A stretch of DNA of 64,000 nt, taken from positions 310,001-374,000 of the forward strand of contig NZ_FNKG01000004.1 in assembly GCF_900101675.1 (NCBI RefSeq), in the 5' to 3' direction. Each line of letters opens with the position of its first letter. Positions within the stretch are counted from its first letter, which is position 1. The notes below the pieces were generated by a model. That model was not told the origin of the DNA, did not search any database, and worked only from the letters and a program-made list of their open reading frames with translations. Of this stretch, positions 21,309 to 28,967 are shown piece by piece. Position numbers and translations under genes: made by a program. This stretch comes from Curtobacterium sp. UNCCL20. GTDB taxonomy: Bacteria; Actinomycetota; Actinomycetes; Actinomycetales; Microbacteriaceae.

Positions 21309-21683
21309 TCAGTGGAAGCTGTCGCCACACGCGCAGCTGCCCTGCGCGTTCGGGTTGTCGATGGTGAACCCCTGCTTCTGGATGGTGTCCTCGAAGTCGA
21401 TCGAGGCACCGTCGAGGTACGGGACGCTCATCTTGTCGACGACGACCTCGACGCCGTCACCGAACTCGACGGTGGCGTCACCGTCGAGCAGGCGCTCGTC
21501 GAAGTAGAGCTGGTAGATCAGGCCCGAGCAGCCCCCGGGCTGCACGGCGAGACGCAGGCGGAGGTCGTCGCGGCCCTCCTGTTCGAGGAGGCTCGCCACC
21601 TTCGCCGCTGCCGCGTCGCTGAGCAGGACGCCGTGCGACGGCGCCTCGGTCGTCGGTGCGTTGTCGGTGATGGTGTCGCTCAT
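21309..21683 (-). CDS. erpA: A-type iron-sulfur cluster carrier (IscA/ErpA family)
   Basis: Delivers iron-sulfur clusters to target proteins. 124 residues; the HesB fold carries the three conserved cysteines: one in PGGCSGLIYQLYF (about residue 52) and two in the C-terminal GSCACGDSF. ATG at 21683. The first 18 residues are a polar extension. It sits between the cta operon and an M20 peptidase gene, each separated by non-coding DNA, so it is probably monocistronic. The choice of ErpA over IscA/SufA is by actinobacterial convention, not proof. Confidence 0.9.
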   Translation of the reverse strand: MSDTITDNAPTTEAPSHGVLLSDAAAAKVASLLEQEGRDDLRLRLAVQPGGCSGLIYQLYFDERLLDGDATVEFGDGVEVVVDKMSVPYLDGASIDFEDTIQKQGFTIDNPNAQGSCACGDSFH

Positions 21684-21740
21684 CCGCGCGTCTCCCTCCG
21701 GGCGGTGCAGGTCACCGCGCCTCGGTCGATTGTAAGCACC

Positions 21741-21878
21741 GTCGACCGACAGTCGCGAGACACGGGCCGGATCGTCAGCCGCGAGTCGCGAGCCGCGCGG
21801 GCCGGACCGTCAGCCGCGAGTCGCGAGCCGCGCGGGCCGGATCGTCAGCCGCGAGTCGCGAGCCGCGCGAGCAGGATC
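21741..21878. repeat. Three and a half 35-bp tandem repeats duplicating the 3' end of the M20 peptidase gene
   Basis: Full units at 21774-21808, 21809-21843 and 21844-21878 begin GTCAGCCGCGAGTCGCGAGC; a 33-bp degenerate copy lies at 21741-21773. The third unit contains the stop codon (21845-21847) and last nine codons of the peptidase gene; the other units are extra copies beyond the stop, still encoding ARLATRG-stop in the minus direction. Confidence 0.9.
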
Positions 21879-23293
21879 GTCTCGGAGGCGATGGCGCGGT
21901 GCAGAACGCCGAGGTGCTGCGACTCGTTCGGGCTGTGCGCACGGGTGTCCGGGTCCTCGACACCCGTCACCAAGATCTGCGCCTCCGGGAACTCGGCGGC
22001 GAGGTCCGACACGAACGGGATCGAGCCGCCGATGCCCTGCTCGACGGCCTGGTTGCCCCAGCCCTCGGCCATGGCCGTCCGCGCCTCCTGCACGGCCCAG
22101 CCGGCGGTGTCGACCAGGAACCCGTCGCCGGCGTCCGGCTCGGAGATCTCGAGCTTCGCACCGAACGGCACGTGGGCGCGCAGGTGCCGCTCGACCGCGG
22201 CGTACGCCTCCGTCGCGGGCTGTCCGGGCGCGACGCGGACCGAGACCCGCGCGGAGACCGTCGGCAGGAGCGTGTTCGACGCGTTCGCGACGCTCGGCAC
22301 GTTCATGCCCGTCACGGTGATCGACGGCTGGAACCACATCCGGGACAGCACCGGACCGCGGCCGACCGGTCGCACGCCCTCGAGCAGGGCCGCGTCCTTC
22401 GCGAGCTCGTCGTCGGAGCGGTCCGGGACGTCCGCCTCGTACGAGGTCAGCCCCTCCACCGCGACCGAGCCGTCGTCGTCGTGCAGCGACGAGAGCAGCT
22501 TCACCATCGGGATCATCGCGTCGGGGGCCGCTCCCCCGAACATGCCGCTGTGCGAGGCGTGCTCGAGCGTGGTCAGCGTCAGCTTGAAGGTGACGTTGCC
22601 GCGGAGGGACACCGTGATCGAGGGGACCTCGGTCGACCAGTTGTCACTGTCCGCCACCACGATGACGTCCGCCGCCAGGTGCTCCTTCTGCTCGCGCAGG
22701 AAGGTGCGGAACGACCGGGAGCCGAACTCCTCCTCGCCCTCGACGAAGAGCACGACACCGAGGTCGAGGTCGTCGCCGAACTGGGCGTGGACCGCGCGCA
22801 GCGAGGCGATGTGGGTCATCACGCCGGCCTTGTCGTCGGAGGCACCGCGCCCGTAGAGCCGGTCGCCACGGAGCGTCGGCTCGAACGGCGGCGTCTCCCA
22901 GAGCGCGTCGTCGCCCTGCGGCTGCACGTCGTGGTGGGCGTAGAGCATGACGGTCGGCTTGCCGTTCCGCGCGGGCCGGACGGCGAGCACCGCCGGCTGC
23001 CCGAGCTCGCCGTCCGAGCCGTCGACGACGTCGGCCGTCGCGCCCGACACGGCCGACCGCACGATGCGCACGTCGTCCGCTCCGAACACGCCCGTCGACC
23101 GTGCGAGGTCCGCGACGGCCTCGGCGCTGGCCCGCACGTTCGCGGGGTCGAAGGCCGACCAGGACACCGACGGCAGCCGCACCAGCGCGGACAGATCGGC
23201 GATCGTGGTGGGCAGCGCGCCCTGCACGTGTTCGCGCAGGGCGTCGAGGAGCGCGGGGTCGGTCGCGGGGCTGTGCTGTTCGGTGTCGGTCAT
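21845..23293 (-). CDS. M20-family metallopeptidase (dipeptidase-like)
   Basis: Cytoplasmic zinc dipeptidase/deacylase of the M20A type. 482 residues. Metal and catalytic motifs in order: LYAHHDVQPQG, GRGASDDKAG, the catalytic and metal Glu pair in FVEGEEEFGSRSF, ADSDNWS, and a dimerisation-domain HASHSGMFGG. The ATG at 23293 was chosen over an upstream GTG because a TAGATT -10-like hexamer lies 7 bp before it, suggesting a leaderless message. Divergent from the DUF3043 gene. Its last codons lie in a 35-bp tandem repeat. Natural substrate unknown. Confidence 0.9.
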   Translation of the reverse strand: MTDTEQHSPATDPALLDALREHVQGALPTTIADLSALVRLPSVSWSAFDPANVRASAEAVADLARSTGVFGADDVRIVRSAVSGATADVVDGSDGELGQPAVLAVRPARNGKPTVMLYAHHDVQPQGDDALWETPPFEPTLRGDRLYGRGASDDKAGVMTHIASLRAVHAQFGDDLDLGVVLFVEGEEEFGSRSFRTFLREQKEHLAADVIVVADSDNWSTEVPSITVSLRGNVTFKLTLTTLEHASHSGMFGGAAPDAMIPMVKLLSSLHDDDGSVAVEGLTSYEADVPDRSDDELAKDAALLEGVRPVGRGPVLSRMWFQPSITVTGMNVPSVANASNTLLPTVSARVSVRVAPGQPATEAYAAVERHLRAHVPFGAKLEISEPDAGDGFLVDTAGWAVQEARTAMAEGWGNQAVEQGIGGSIPFVSDLAAEFPEAQILVTGVEDPDTRAHSPNESQHLGVLHRAIASETILLARLATRG

Positions 23294-23300
23294 GCCCGGT

Positions 23301-23340
23301 AATCTAGAGGACGATCCAGCACGCACACCGCCGTTAGGAA
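23301..23340. promoter_or_regulatory. Divergent -10 hexamers directly before two start codons
   Basis: TAGATT (minus, 23301-23306) lies 7 bp before the peptidase ATG; TAGGAA (plus, 23335-23340) lies 6 bp before the DUF3043 GTG. The spacing would place transcription starts at or next to the start codons. No -35 box is obvious. Confidence 0.4.
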
Positions 23341-23346
23341 CGCACC

Positions 23347-23922
23347 GTGGCGAAGGCAGCCCCCAAGACCAACACGACCGTGAACCCCACCGAGGAAGAA
23401 CTCCTCGAGCAGGGCAAGGGCCGTCCGACGCCGACCCGTCGCGAGCGAGAGGCCGCCAACCGTCGTCCCATCGTCGGTGGCTCGACCGAGGACAAGAAGG
23501 CCGCGCGCGCCCGCCTCACGAACGAGCGCGAGAAGGCTCGCGTGGGCATGGCCAACGGTGAGGAGCGCTACCTCCCCGCGAAGGACAAGGGCGAGCAGCG
23601 CAAGTTCGTGCGCGACTGGATCGACGCCCGCTGGAACGTCGGCGAGATCATGATGCCCGTGCTGGTGCTGTTCCTCATCGTCGGGTTCGCGGCCTCGCAG
23701 ACGGTCATCGCCTCGTACGCGCTGCTCCTCGTCTGGGCGTTCGTCGCCCTGTTCGTGATCGACTGCGTCGTCCTCTGGCTGTCGTTCCGCAAGAAGCTGA
23801 CGGCCAAGTTCGGCTCGATGCAGCGCGGCACGTTCCTCTACATCCTCACTCGCGCATGGCAGCTGCGCTTCCTGCGCCTGCCGAAGCCGCAGGTCAAGCG
23901 CGGCCAGTACCCCACGCGCTGA
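23347..23922 (+). CDS. DUF3043-domain membrane protein
   Basis: 191 residues, conserved actinobacterial protein of unknown function. Basic, disordered N-terminus (TPTRREREAANRRP; repeated Lys/Arg/Glu), then two closely spaced transmembrane helices at about 97-140 (IMMPVLVLFLIVGFAA and LLLVWAFVALFVIDCVVLWL), and a basic C-terminal tail. GTG start at 23347. Followed 7 bp later by a UUCG-loop terminator, so it is the last gene of its unit. Family assignment is firm, function open. Confidence 0.85.
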   Translation: MAKAAPKTNTTVNPTEEELLEQGKGRPTPTRREREAANRRPIVGGSTEDKKAARARLTNEREKARVGMANGEERYLPAKDKGEQRKFVRDWIDARWNVGEIMMPVLVLFLIVGFAASQTVIASYALLLVWAFVALFVIDCVVLWLSFRKKLTAKFGSMQRGTFLYILTRAWQLRFLRLPKPQVKRGQYPTR

Positions 23923-23929
23923 CCCTCCT

Positions 23930-23963
23930 CGAAGCGCCGTCCGGTTCGCCGGGCGGCGCTTCG
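23930..23963 (+). terminator. UUCG-tetraloop terminator after the DUF3043 gene
   Basis: CGAAGCGCCG pairs with CGGCGCTTCG, then a T/G wobble, CCGG/CCGG and a TTCG loop, followed by TCGTT. UUCG closed by a GC-rich stem is a very stable fold. Confidence 0.8.
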
Positions 23964-23993
23964 TCGTTCCCGGTCCGGGCGTACGCCGCGCCG

Positions 23994-24470
23994 CGCCGAG
24001 ATCGCAGAAAGTGCCGCTCCGCGGCGTCCGAAGCGGCACAAAATGCGATCTCGGCGAGGCACGCGCGGCGCGTCCTGCGGTCTCGCGTCCGGTGGCGACC
24101 CGCCGACGGCCTGGAGGCGCGGCTCGGACCCGCCACGCGCCTCCAGGCCGTCAGGTCGCACCCCGCGCCGGCGGCGCCCCGCCGCACCGCCCACCGGACC
24201 CCCGAGATCGCAGAAAGTGCCGCTGCGAGGCGCGCGAAGCGGCACAAAGTGCGATCTCGGCGACTCGCGGGCGGCGCGTCCTGCGGTCTCGCGTCCGGTG
24301 CCGACCCGCCGACGGCCTGGAGGCGCGGCTCGGACCCGCCACGCGCCTCCAGGCCGTCAGGTGGCACCCCGCGCCGGGGGCGCCCCGCCGCCCCGCCCAC
24401 CGGACCCCCGAGATCGCAGAAAGTGCCGCTTCGCGGCGTCCGAAGCGGCACAAAATGCGATCTCGGCGAC
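23994..24470. repeat. 206-bp tandem array of two alternating palindromes (A-B-A-B-A)
   Basis: The 628-bp gap between the DUF3043 and pyrD genes holds no credible gene. Palindrome A (57 bp) lies at 23997-24053, 24203-24259 and 24409-24465: outer arms CGAGATCGCA/TGCGATCTCG, a symmetric GAAA/AAAA (AAAG in copy 2) internal loop, inner arms GTGCCGCT/AGCGGCAC and a 13-base loop. Palindrome B (48 bp) lies at 24105-24152 and 24311-24358: 17-bp perfect arms GACGGCCTGGAGGCGCG and complement, 14-base loop. Both recur with a period of exactly 206 bp. Spacer sequence is also conserved between units, so whole units were duplicated. Confidence 0.95.
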
Positions 24471-24550
24471 CCGCGCGCTCCCGGCGCCGCGCGCGGGCCC
24501 GGCGGCCACGGCGCCGCGCACGGCCACGCGGCCCGCGCGGCGCCCCGGCG

Positions 24551-25627
24551 TCAGCGCGCGGCGCGCCGCAACCGCCGGCGCCGCAGCCGGTTGATCCGCG
24601 TCGCCCAGCTCGGCCCCTCGTAGAGGAACGCCGTGTAGCCCTGCACGAGCGTTGCCCCGGCCTCGATCCGGTCCTGCACGTCCTGCTCGGTGGTGACGCC
24701 GCCGACCGCGATGACGCAGAAGTCCTCGGGGACGGCGGCCCGGACCCGGCGCAGCACCTCGAGGGAGCGCGCTGCCACGGGTGCTCCGGAGAGCCCCCCG
24801 GCACCCATCGCCGCGACCTCGGCGGCGGGCGTGGTGAGCCCCTCCCGCGAGATGGTGGTGTTGTTCGCGATGACGCCGTCGAGCCCGAGGTCCACCGCGA
24901 GTCCGGCGATGGCGTCGATCTGCTCGTCGTCGAGGTCCGGCGCGATCTTCACGAGCACCGGGACCTTGCCGGCCGCGTCTCGGACGGCGGAGAGCAGCGG
25001 GCGGAGCTGGTCGAGCTCCTGCAGCCCGCGGAGGCCCGGCGTGTTCGGCGAGCTGACGTTCACGGCGAGGTAGTCCGCGAACGGGGCGAGGCGCCGCGTG
25101 GACTCGAGGTAGTCCTCGACCGCGTCGGCGACGTCGACGACCCGACTCTTGCCGATGTTGACGCCGATGACCGGGCGGCCGGGGTGTCGGCGGGCCCGTT
25201 CGAGCCGGCGTGCGGCGGCGGCGGCTCCGTGGTTGTTGAAGCCCATCCGGTTGATGAGCGCGCGGTCCGGGATGAGCCGGAAGAGCCGCGGTCGTTCGTT
25301 GCCGGGCTGCGCCTTCGCGGTGATGGTGCCGACCTCGACGTGTCCGAACCCGAGGACGCCGAGTCCGGCGATGCCCTTCGCGTCCTTGTCGAAGCCCGCT
25401 GCCAGGCCGAAGCGCGACGGGAAGTGGATGCCCATGGTGGTGACGCCATCGAGGGCGGACGGGCGGGAGTACCGCTCGACGATGCCGCTGACGATCGGCA
25501 CGTGCGGCAGCACCTTGATGACGGCGAAGGCCAGGTGGTGGGCGCGCTCGGGGTCCATGTTCGCGAACACGGAGCGGAAGACGACGGCGTACCCGCCGCG
25601 GACGATGCGTTCCGCGATGCCGCTCAC
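24551..25627 (-). CDS. pyrD: Dihydroorotate dehydrogenase (quinone), class 2
   Basis: Fourth step of pyrimidine synthesis: oxidises dihydroorotate to orotate with a quinone acceptor at the membrane. 358 residues. N-terminal amphipathic segment typical of class 2 ([19 protein letters not shown]), FMN-barrel motifs [19 protein letters not shown], the catalytic-Ser segment [26 protein letters not shown] and [13 protein letters not shown]. The C-terminus ends in a run of arginines ([10 protein letters not shown]). GTG at 25627 overlaps the nrdR stop (GTGA). The gene ends 81 bp from the 206-bp palindrome array, which may terminate it. Confidence 0.95.
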   Translation of the reverse strand: MSGIAERIVRGGYAVVFRSVFANMDPERAHHLAFAVIKVLPHVPIVSGIVERYSRPSALDGVTTMGIHFPSRFGLAAGFDKDAKGIAGLGVLGFGHVEVGTITAKAQPGNERPRLFRLIPDRALINRMGFNNHGAAAAARRLERARRHPGRPVIGVNIGKSRVVDVADAVEDYLESTRRLAPFADYLAVNVSSPNTPGLRGLQELDQLRPLLSAVRDAAGKVPVLVKIAPDLDDEQIDAIAGLAVDLGLDGVIANNTTISREGLTTPAAEVAAMGAGGLSGAPVAARSLEVLRRVRAAVPEDFCVIAVGGVTTEQDVQDRIEAGATLVQGYTAFLYEGPSWATRINRLRRRRLRRAAR

Positions 25628-26235
25628 GCGCCGGCCCCGGCGGGCGCAGCAGCACCCGCGGCACCAGCAGCGCCCGAACCCCCGGCGGCACCCGCGGCAC
25701 CAGCAGCGCCCGAACCTCCGGCAGCACCCGCGGCACCCGCGGCACCGGAACTCCCGGCGGCACCCGCCGCTGCCGCGCCGCCCGACCCGTGGTGGTCGAT
25801 CCGCAGCTGCGTGATGGCGTCCTCGAAGTCGTCGAGCGAGTCGAACGCCTGGTAGACGCTGGCGAACCGCAGGTAGGCGACCTCGTCGAGTTCGCGGAGC
25901 GGCGCGAGGATCGCGAGCCCGATGTCGTTCGCGTCGATCTGGCTGGAGCCCGAGGCGCGCACGGTCTCCTCCACCCGCTGCGCGAGGACGGCGAGGTCCC
26001 CGTCGGTCACCGGGCGGCCCTGGCACGCCTTGCGCACGCCGGACACGATCTTGTCGCGGCTGAACGGCTCGGTGACGCCGTTGCGCTTCACCACGTTCAG
26101 CGACGCGGTCTCGGTGGTGGAGAAGCGGCGCCCGCAGTTCGGGCACTGGCGACGGCGACGGATGGAGGTTCCGTCGTCGCTGGTCCGTGAGTCGACGACG
26201 CGGGAGTCCGGATGGCGGCAGAAGGGGCAGAACAT
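25624..26235 (-). CDS. nrdR: Transcriptional repressor NrdR with a Gly/Ala repeat tail
   Basis: Repressor of ribonucleotide reductase genes. 203 residues against about 150-160 for the family. Zinc ribbon [17 protein letters not shown]...[12 protein letters not shown] (Cys3, Cys6, Cys31, Cys34), then the ATP-cone domain ([20 protein letters not shown] to about residue 140). After [13 protein letters not shown] comes an unusual tail of about 50 residues built from a 12-residue Gly/Ala/Ser unit. ATG at 26235 with a TAGCCT hexamer 10 bp upstream (26246-26251). Co-directional with hisD upstream (13-bp gap) and coupled to pyrD downstream. Confidence 0.93.
   Translation of the reverse strand: MFCPFCRHPDSRVVDSRTSDDGTSIRRRRQCPNCGRRFSTTETASLNVVKRNGVTEPFSRDKIVSGVRKACQGRPVTDGDLAVLAQRVEETVRASGSSQIDANDIGLAILAPLRELDEVAYLRFASVYQAFDSLDDFEDAITQLRIDHHGSGGAAAAGAAGSSGAAGAAGAAGGSGAAGAAGAAGGSGAAGAAGAAAPAGAGA
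25652..25774. repeat. 36-bp in-frame tandem repeat encoding the NrdR tail
   Basis: Units at 25652-25687, 25688-25723 and 25724-25759 plus a partial fourth; each encodes 12 residues of the type [12 protein letters not shown]. The period is a multiple of three, so copy-number change would keep the frame. Confidence 0.85.
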
Positions 26236-26245
26236 GGCGGTCCCC

Positions 26246-26251
26246 AGGCTA
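26246..26251 (-). promoter_or_regulatory. -10-like TAGCCT close to the nrdR start
   Basis: TAGCCT on the minus strand ends 10 bp before the nrdR ATG, overlapping the hisD stop region. It could give nrdR-pyrD their own short-leader transcript. Confidence 0.3.
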
Positions 26252-27556
26252 CCGGTTCGTGCGTTCCGTCACGGCGGCGCCGTGCGCGGGCAGCTGTTCC
26301 TCGGTGGCGAGGGCGACGATGTGCGGCGCGACCTCGGCGAGCGCCGACGCCGAGTAGCGGATGACCTGCTGCGGCCGCAGGAACGTTGACGCGGACAGTC
26401 CCGAGCCGAAGCGTGCCTGCCCGCCGGTCGGCAGGACGTGGTTCGACCCGGCCAGGTAGTCGCCGAGGCTGACGGGCGTGCTCGGCCCGACGAACACGGC
26501 GCCCGCGGCGTCGATGTCGGCGAGGACCGCGTCGTCGTCGGCGGTCTGGATCTCGAGGTGCTCCGGCCCGTAGGCGTTGCTGACGGTCGCGGCGTCGGCG
26601 AGTGAGTCCACGAGCACGACGGCCGACTGCGGTCCGTCGAGTGCGGCCTGGAGGCGCGCAGCCGTCCCCAGGGACGCCACCCGCGACGGGATGGCGGCTT
26701 CCACCGCGTCGGCGAACGTCGCCGACGTCGTCACCAGCACGCTGCCGGCCTGCTCGTCGTGCTCGGCCTGGCTGATGAGGTCGGCTGCGACGTACCCGGC
26801 GTCCGCGGTGTCGTCGGCGATCACGAGGATCTCGGTGGCCCCGGCCTCGGAGTCGATGCCGACGGTGCCGCGCACGATGCGCTTCGCCGCGGCGACGTAG
26901 TTGTTGCCCGGACCGGTGACGAGGTCGACCGGCTCGAGACCGATCTCGCTGACCCCGTACGCCAGCGCGCCGATCGCCCCGGCGCCGCCCATCGCGTAGA
27001 CCTCGTCGATGCCGAGGAGTCCGGCGGCGGCGAGGATCGTCGGGTGCACCGCTCCCCCGTGGTCGCGCTGCGGCGGTGAGACGAGGGCGATCGACCCGAC
27101 GCCGGCGACCTGCGCGGGGACGACGTTCATGACGACGCTCGACGGGTACACGGCCTTCCCGCCGGGGACGTACAGCCCGACGCGGCGCATCGGCTGCCAG
27201 CGCTGGTGCACCTCGGCGCCGTCGGCCAGGGTCGTGACGGACCCGGCGGGCACCTGGGCGGCGCTGGCGGCCCGGACGCGGCGGATGGCCTCGTCGAGCG
27301 CCGTGCGGAGCTCCGGCGTCAGCCCGGCCACGGCGGCGGCGATCTCGGCGGCGGGGACCCGGACGTGTGCCGGTGCTCCCCCGTCGAAGCGTTCGGCCTG
27401 CTCGCGGAGCGCATCCGCGCCGTGGTGCCGGACCGCCTCGACGAGCTCGCGGGCCGCGTCGACGGCGTGCGACACGTCGCCGGCCGCGCGCGGCATGAGT
27501 CGGAGGAGGTCAGCACGGGCGGGGAGGCCTCCGCGGAGGTCGATTCGCTGCATCAT
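26249..27556 (-). CDS. hisD: Histidinol dehydrogenase
   Basis: Last two steps of histidine synthesis: NAD-dependent oxidation of L-histidinol to L-histidine, zinc enzyme. 435 residues. Family motifs: [52 protein letters not shown], the metal/catalytic His region [23 protein letters not shown] and [18 protein letters not shown] at 27556, or the adjacent in-frame ATG 3 bp inside. It is the first gene of hisD-nrdR-pyrD; the rest of the his operon is not nearby. A TAGGCT hexamer 9 bp upstream suggests a leaderless or short-leader transcript. Confidence 0.96.
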   Translation of the reverse strand: MMQRIDLRGGLPARADLLRLMPRAAGDVSHAVDAARELVEAVRHHGADALREQAERFDGGAPAHVRVPAAEIAAAVAGLTPELRTALDEAIRRVRAASAAQVPAGSVTTLADGAEVHQRWQPMRRVGLYVPGGKAVYPSSVVMNVVPAQVAGVGSIALVSPPQRDHGGAVHPTILAAAGLLGIDEVYAMGGAGAIGALAYGVSEIGLEPVDLVTGPGNNYVAAAKRIVRGTVGIDSEAGATEILVIADDTADAGYVAADLISQAEHDEQAGSVLVTTSATFADAVEAAIPSRVASLGTAARLQAALDGPQSAVVLVDSLADAATVSNAYGPEHLEIQTADDDAVLADIDAAGAVFVGPSTPVSLGDYLAGSNHVLPTGGQARFGSGLSASTFLRPQQVIRYSASALAEVAPHIVALATEEQLPAHGAAVTERTNR

Positions 27557-27565
27557 CAGGCCGCA

Positions 27566-27600
27566 AGCCTACCGAGCGGAGCCGTGCACCCCAGTAACGT
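27566..27600. promoter_or_regulatory. Divergent -10 hexamers between hisD and the glycan cluster
   Basis: TAGGCT (minus, 27566-27571) is 9 bp before the hisD ATG and TAACGT (plus, 27595-27600) is 8 bp before the first glycosyltransferase ATG, all within a 52-bp gap. GAGGG just before the latter could also act as a ribosome site. Confidence 0.35.
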
Positions 27601-27608
27601 GAGGGTCG

Positions 27609-28967
27609 ATGAACTTCGAGAAGGCCCGGCGCCTCGTCAGCGACCTCATCCGCGTCAACGAGCGGTACGCGCGCGACGGCCACTACCGGAACGACGTCCG
27701 CGAACGTCTCGGCCGCACGGTGTCCCGCGTGGACGTCGGAGTGGCCCGGCGGGAGCGCGACCGAGCACCACTGGCCGCCCGTCCGTTCGAGGGCCTGGTC
27801 GAGACGAGCCTCGCGATCGCCGGCATCCGCACGGTCGACCGCGAGCCCGAGGTCGTCCTGGTCGTCGACGAGCTCCGCGAGGGTGCCGCCTTCGCAGGCG
27901 TGCAGACCGCCCTCGCCGTGGCGCTCGCGCTCGGGGAACGCCTCGGCCGCCGGGTGCGGGTCGTCATGGTGCGCTGGACGACGCCGGGCAACAGCGCCGC
28001 CGCCGCCGAGGCCCTCGTCGCCGACCGGTTCCCGGAGTCCCGCGTCGACGGCCGTCCCGGTGTCCGGGTGGTGCGGCGCGAGGACGTGCTCGACACCGAG
28101 TTCGGCCGGGACGACGTGTGGATCGCCACGCACTGGAAGACGGCGCACCCGATCGACGTCGCCGTCACCGCCGGGGTCGTCCTCCGCGACCGGGTGGTGT
28201 ACCTGGTGCAGGACTACGAACCCGGCTTCAGTCCGTGGTCGACGGAGTACGCCGTCGCCGCGTCCACCTACCGCGCCGGCTTCCGGATGCTCGTGAACTC
28301 GGAGCCGCTCCGGAAGTACCTGTCCGACGTCGAGGCGCTCGACGTCCCCACGGAGCGGACCTTCGCGCCGCACCTCGATGTCGAGCTGCTCGAGCGCGTC
28401 GCCGGCGCACGGCAGCACGAGACGACCGTCCGGGTCCTCTTCTACGGGCGCCCGAGCAAGCACCGGAACCTCTTCCGGCTCGGCGTCGCGTCGCTGCGGG
28501 TGGCCGTGCAGGAGCTGGCGGCGGACGGCATCCGGGTGGAGTTCCACTCCGCGGGCGAGCAGCACGGCGACGTGGAACTCGACGGTGGCCGCGGCGACGT
28601 GAAGCTCGTGTCGCACGGCACGATGCCGTGGGACGACTACTTCCGGTTCATCGCCTCGACGAACGTCGTGCTGTCCCTGCAGCACAGCCCGCACCCGAGC
28701 CACCCGCCGTTCGACGGTGCGATCTCCGGCGCGCGTGTCGTCACGAACGAGTTCCGTGACACCCGGGCGCACCTGCACCCGAACCTCACCGCGGTCCCCG
28801 CCGACGCACGCTCCCTCGGGCTCGCCGTCGCCGACGCCGTCCGGACGGCCGCCGCCGACGGCCCGACCGGCTACGTCCCGCTCGCGGACGGCGCGCTCGG
28901 CGGCCCGCTCGAGACCGCCGTCGATGCCGTCGCCCGCGCACTCGAAGCAGAGGAGTCCACCCGATGA
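27609..28967 (+). CDS. WsaF-like family 4 glycosyltransferase
   Basis: 452 residues. Central segment RVVYLVQDYEPGFSPWSTEY (near 196) and the preceding WIATHWKTAHPI are typical of the WsaF group, whose founding member is an S-layer rhamnosyltransferase; that rhamnose is used here is only a guess. N-terminal GT-B domain about 75-260 with a polar N-terminal 70 residues, C-terminal GT-B domain with RVLFYGRPSKHRNLFRLGV and a nucleotide-sugar site around SLQHSPHPSHPPFDGAISGA. ATG at 27609; the stop overlaps the next start (ATGA). First gene of the glycan cluster, divergent from hisD. Confidence 0.8.
   Translation: MNFEKARRLVSDLIRVNERYARDGHYRNDVRERLGRTVSRVDVGVARRERDRAPLAARPFEGLVETSLAIAGIRTVDREPEVVLVVDELREGAAFAGVQTALAVALALGERLGRRVRVVMVRWTTPGNSAAAAEALVADRFPESRVDGRPGVRVVRREDVLDTEFGRDDVWIATHWKTAHPIDVAVTAGVVLRDRVVYLVQDYEPGFSPWSTEYAVAASTYRAGFRMLVNSEPLRKYLSDVEALDVPTERTFAPHLDVELLERVAGARQHETTVRVLFYGRPSKHRNLFRLGVASLRVAVQELAADGIRVEFHSAGEQHGDVELDGGRGDVKLVSHGTMPWDDYFRFIASTNVVLSLQHSPHPSHPPFDGAISGARVVTNEFRDTRAHLHPNLTAVPADARSLGLAVADAVRTAAADGPTGYVPLADGALGGPLETAVDAVARALEAEESTR

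Noticed and set aside
23994-24470. CRISPR array
   Set aside because: The repeats are palindromic 48-57 bp units with conserved 50-bp spacers and a 206-bp period; no unique spacers and no cas genes nearby.
23994-24470. Retron or diversity-generating element
   Set aside because: No reverse transcriptase gene occurs in the window.
23856-24623. Open frames through the 24-kb palindrome array
   Set aside because: They merely translate the repeats; both strands are open because stop codons are rare in this GC-rich DNA.
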